Of a stretch of DNA of 15,195 nt, positions 14,245-15,195 are shown one piece after another. This DNA comes from Fidelibacterota bacterium (GTDB taxonomy: Bacteria; Fidelibacterota; Fidelibacteria; Fidelibacterales; Fidelibacteraceae): NCBI GenBank assembly GCA_029931905.1, contig JAOZRH010000037.1, positions 1 to 15,195 on the forward strand, written 5' to 3'. Position numbers and translations under genes: made by a program. How positions within the stretch are numbered: position 1 is the first letter of the stretch; each line of letters opens with the position of its first letter. Under the pieces are notes generated by a model. The model made no database searches and had not been told where the DNA came from. It was given only the letters and a program-made list of their open reading frames with translations.

Positions 14245-15195
14245 TTATTTAAAATTCCAACTTAATCTCAACAATATTTGTCTTGGATTAGAATAGTAAG
14301 TTGGTGAATATAAATATTCTTCCAATGTATGAAGTCCATTAACATCTTCGTGTTCTGCCAATGATTGTCCTGCATATGTTGGAACTAATGAATAACTAGA
14401 ACTTCCCGTATCTGAGAAAATATATTTATTATTTTTTCTATCAAACAGATTATAAATTTTTAACGAAATACCTATTCTCTGTTTGCCAAACAAAATATTC
14501 TTATATATTCTAAAATCGGTTGAAAACAAGAATGGGCGATTGTCAGAATTTTCCTCTGCTGATCTCATTCCTTGAGTACTTGGAGTATATGGTTTACCTG
14601 TAGAAAATCTATTTATTAAACTAAGTCCAAGATTCTTTGCAAAATTCATTGATATCGTTCCATTTAATGAATGACGAACATCCCAATCAAGTGGAACTGC
14701 ATGTTTTTCACTCTCGGTACCGTTAAGATTATCATAATATGCCGCATCAGGTGATGAAGCATTTCCTTCTGCAATTTGAAAAGTGTAATCAAGATTTAAT
14801 GCTAATCCTTGTCTACTTCTTTGTGTAAATGCAACTGCAACACCTCTAATACTTCCATAATCTTGCGTAATGTATTTTGTGTATTTAAAAGTTTCATCAA
14901 TAAAATTATATTCTGATGACAACCAATTTATTATATCTCTATAATATATTGTTATATCAAATGCTGTTGAAGGTGAGAGTTGTTGTTGTAATCCAAGTTC
15001 ATACATTACAGTTTTTTGTGCTTCCAAATCTGGATTTCCAAATATTGTTGTACCAGTGGATTTTTTCAATTCCGGATTACGATAAAGATATGAAAAACTT
15101 GGCATTTGAAAAAAGTGTCCATAAGAAAAATGGATAAATCCCTGATCAGTTATTGGAAAACTTACTCCCAATCTTGGACTAAATTGTTCTTTTGC
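14245..15195 (-). CDS. TonB-dependent receptor, C-terminal part (5' end outside the window)
   Basis: The last 316 residues of an outer-membrane receptor. The frame is open to the right edge, beginning AKEQFSPRLGVSFPITDQGFIHFSYGHFFQMPSF, a hallmark barrel segment of TonB-dependent receptors (FSPRLGVSYPI...). An apparent start at 15171 is an internal TTG (Leu) codon, not the real start. Further signs: NPELKKSTGTTIFGNPDLEAQKTVMYELGLQ, IYYRDI, RGVAVAFTQR, LDYTFQIAEGNASSP, RFSTGKPYTP, KIYNLFDRKN, and a barrel end LRLSWNFK. The plug domain, TonB box and any carboxypeptidase-like N-terminal domain are outside the window. Such receptors import siderophores, vitamins or glycans using TonB energy; the substrate cannot be inferred here. 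It is the first visible gene of the operon with the giant surface protein and the PorV-like gene. Confidence 0.93.
   Translation of the reverse strand, partial: AKEQFSPRLGVSFPITDQGFIHFSYGHFFQMPSFSYLYRNPELKKSTGTTIFGNPDLEAQKTVMYELGLQQQLSPSTAFDITIYYRDIINWLSSEYNFIDETFKYTKYITQDYGSIRGVAVAFTQRSRQGLALNLDYTFQIAEGNASSPDAAYYDNLNGTESEKHAVPLDWDVRHSLNGTISMNFAKNLGLSLINRFSTGKPYTPSTQGMRSAEENSDNRPFLFSTDFRIYKNILFGKQRIGISLKIYNLFDRKNNKYIFSDTGSSSYSLVPTYAGQSLAEHEDVNGLHTLEEYLYSPTYYSNPRQILLRLSWNFK

Noticed and set aside
15169..15171. Start codon of the TonB-dependent receptor at 15171
   Set aside because: The codon is an internal TTG; the frame continues to the edge with a typical mid-barrel sequence (FSPRLGVSF).
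1..15195. tRNA or rRNA genes
   Set aside because: No cloverleaf with a TTCRANY-type arm or rRNA-like sequence was noticed in the few intergenic stretches; all are AT-rich and short.

Overview
This is an AT-rich bacterial window from a diderm of the FCB group (Bacteroidota/Ignavibacteriota/Cloacimonadota/Marinimicrobia-like). I cannot place it more finely. The evidence is a secreted giant protein ending in a classic type IX secretion (T9SS) sorting domain with the YPNPFNPTT motif, a PorV/PorQ-family outer-membrane protein, a UpxY-type NusG paralogue, a TonB-dependent receptor, and Asp-rich DNDGDG surface-protein motifs. Every gene except one (the RodZ-like gene) lies on the minus strand, so each operon reads right to left.

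Layout from the right edge (5' to 3' on the minus strand). Region 1 (15195-9840) is a surface operon: the C-terminal half of a TonB-dependent receptor, then a 1102-residue secreted protein with Asp-rich and fibronectin-III-like segments, then a PorV/PorQ-family barrel whose start overlaps the stop of the giant by ATGA. A strong intrinsic terminator closes it. Region 2 (9804-7881) holds anmK (anhydromuropeptide recycling), convergent with a RodZ-like membrane-anchored helix-turn-helix gene, with one base between their stop codons. Region 3 (7880-7648) is a divergent promoter region whose two -35 boxes overlap in a short palindrome. Region 4 (7647-3726) holds a UpxY/NusG-like antiterminator, then a 1055-residue T9SS-secreted protein with an OB-fold and two lamin-tail domains, closed by a good intrinsic terminator. 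Region 5 (3725-1) holds a GlpA-like FAD dehydrogenase with a BFD [2Fe-2S] domain, a small four-helix-bundle (S23/IVP family) gene overlapping it by ATGA, a block of GTGAAAA tandem repeats with a GC-rich hairpin, then the NAD(P)/FAD oxidoreductase partner fused to a DUF1667 iron-sulfur-type domain. Directly after that stop codon starts a HAD phosphatase of KdsC type, cut by the window edge.

Functionally, the dehydrogenase, the oxidoreductase and the DUF1667 domain look like one redox complex, probably oxidising glycerol-3-phosphate or a similar hydroxy-acid. The surface operon looks like an uptake or attachment module: receptor, large exposed partner, and a PorV-like factor that may help deliver or anchor it. 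The most curious structure is the four-helix-bundle gene. It sits inside the redox operon, flanked by inward-facing GTGA(A/G)A-rich tracts, and resembles a small inserted element.
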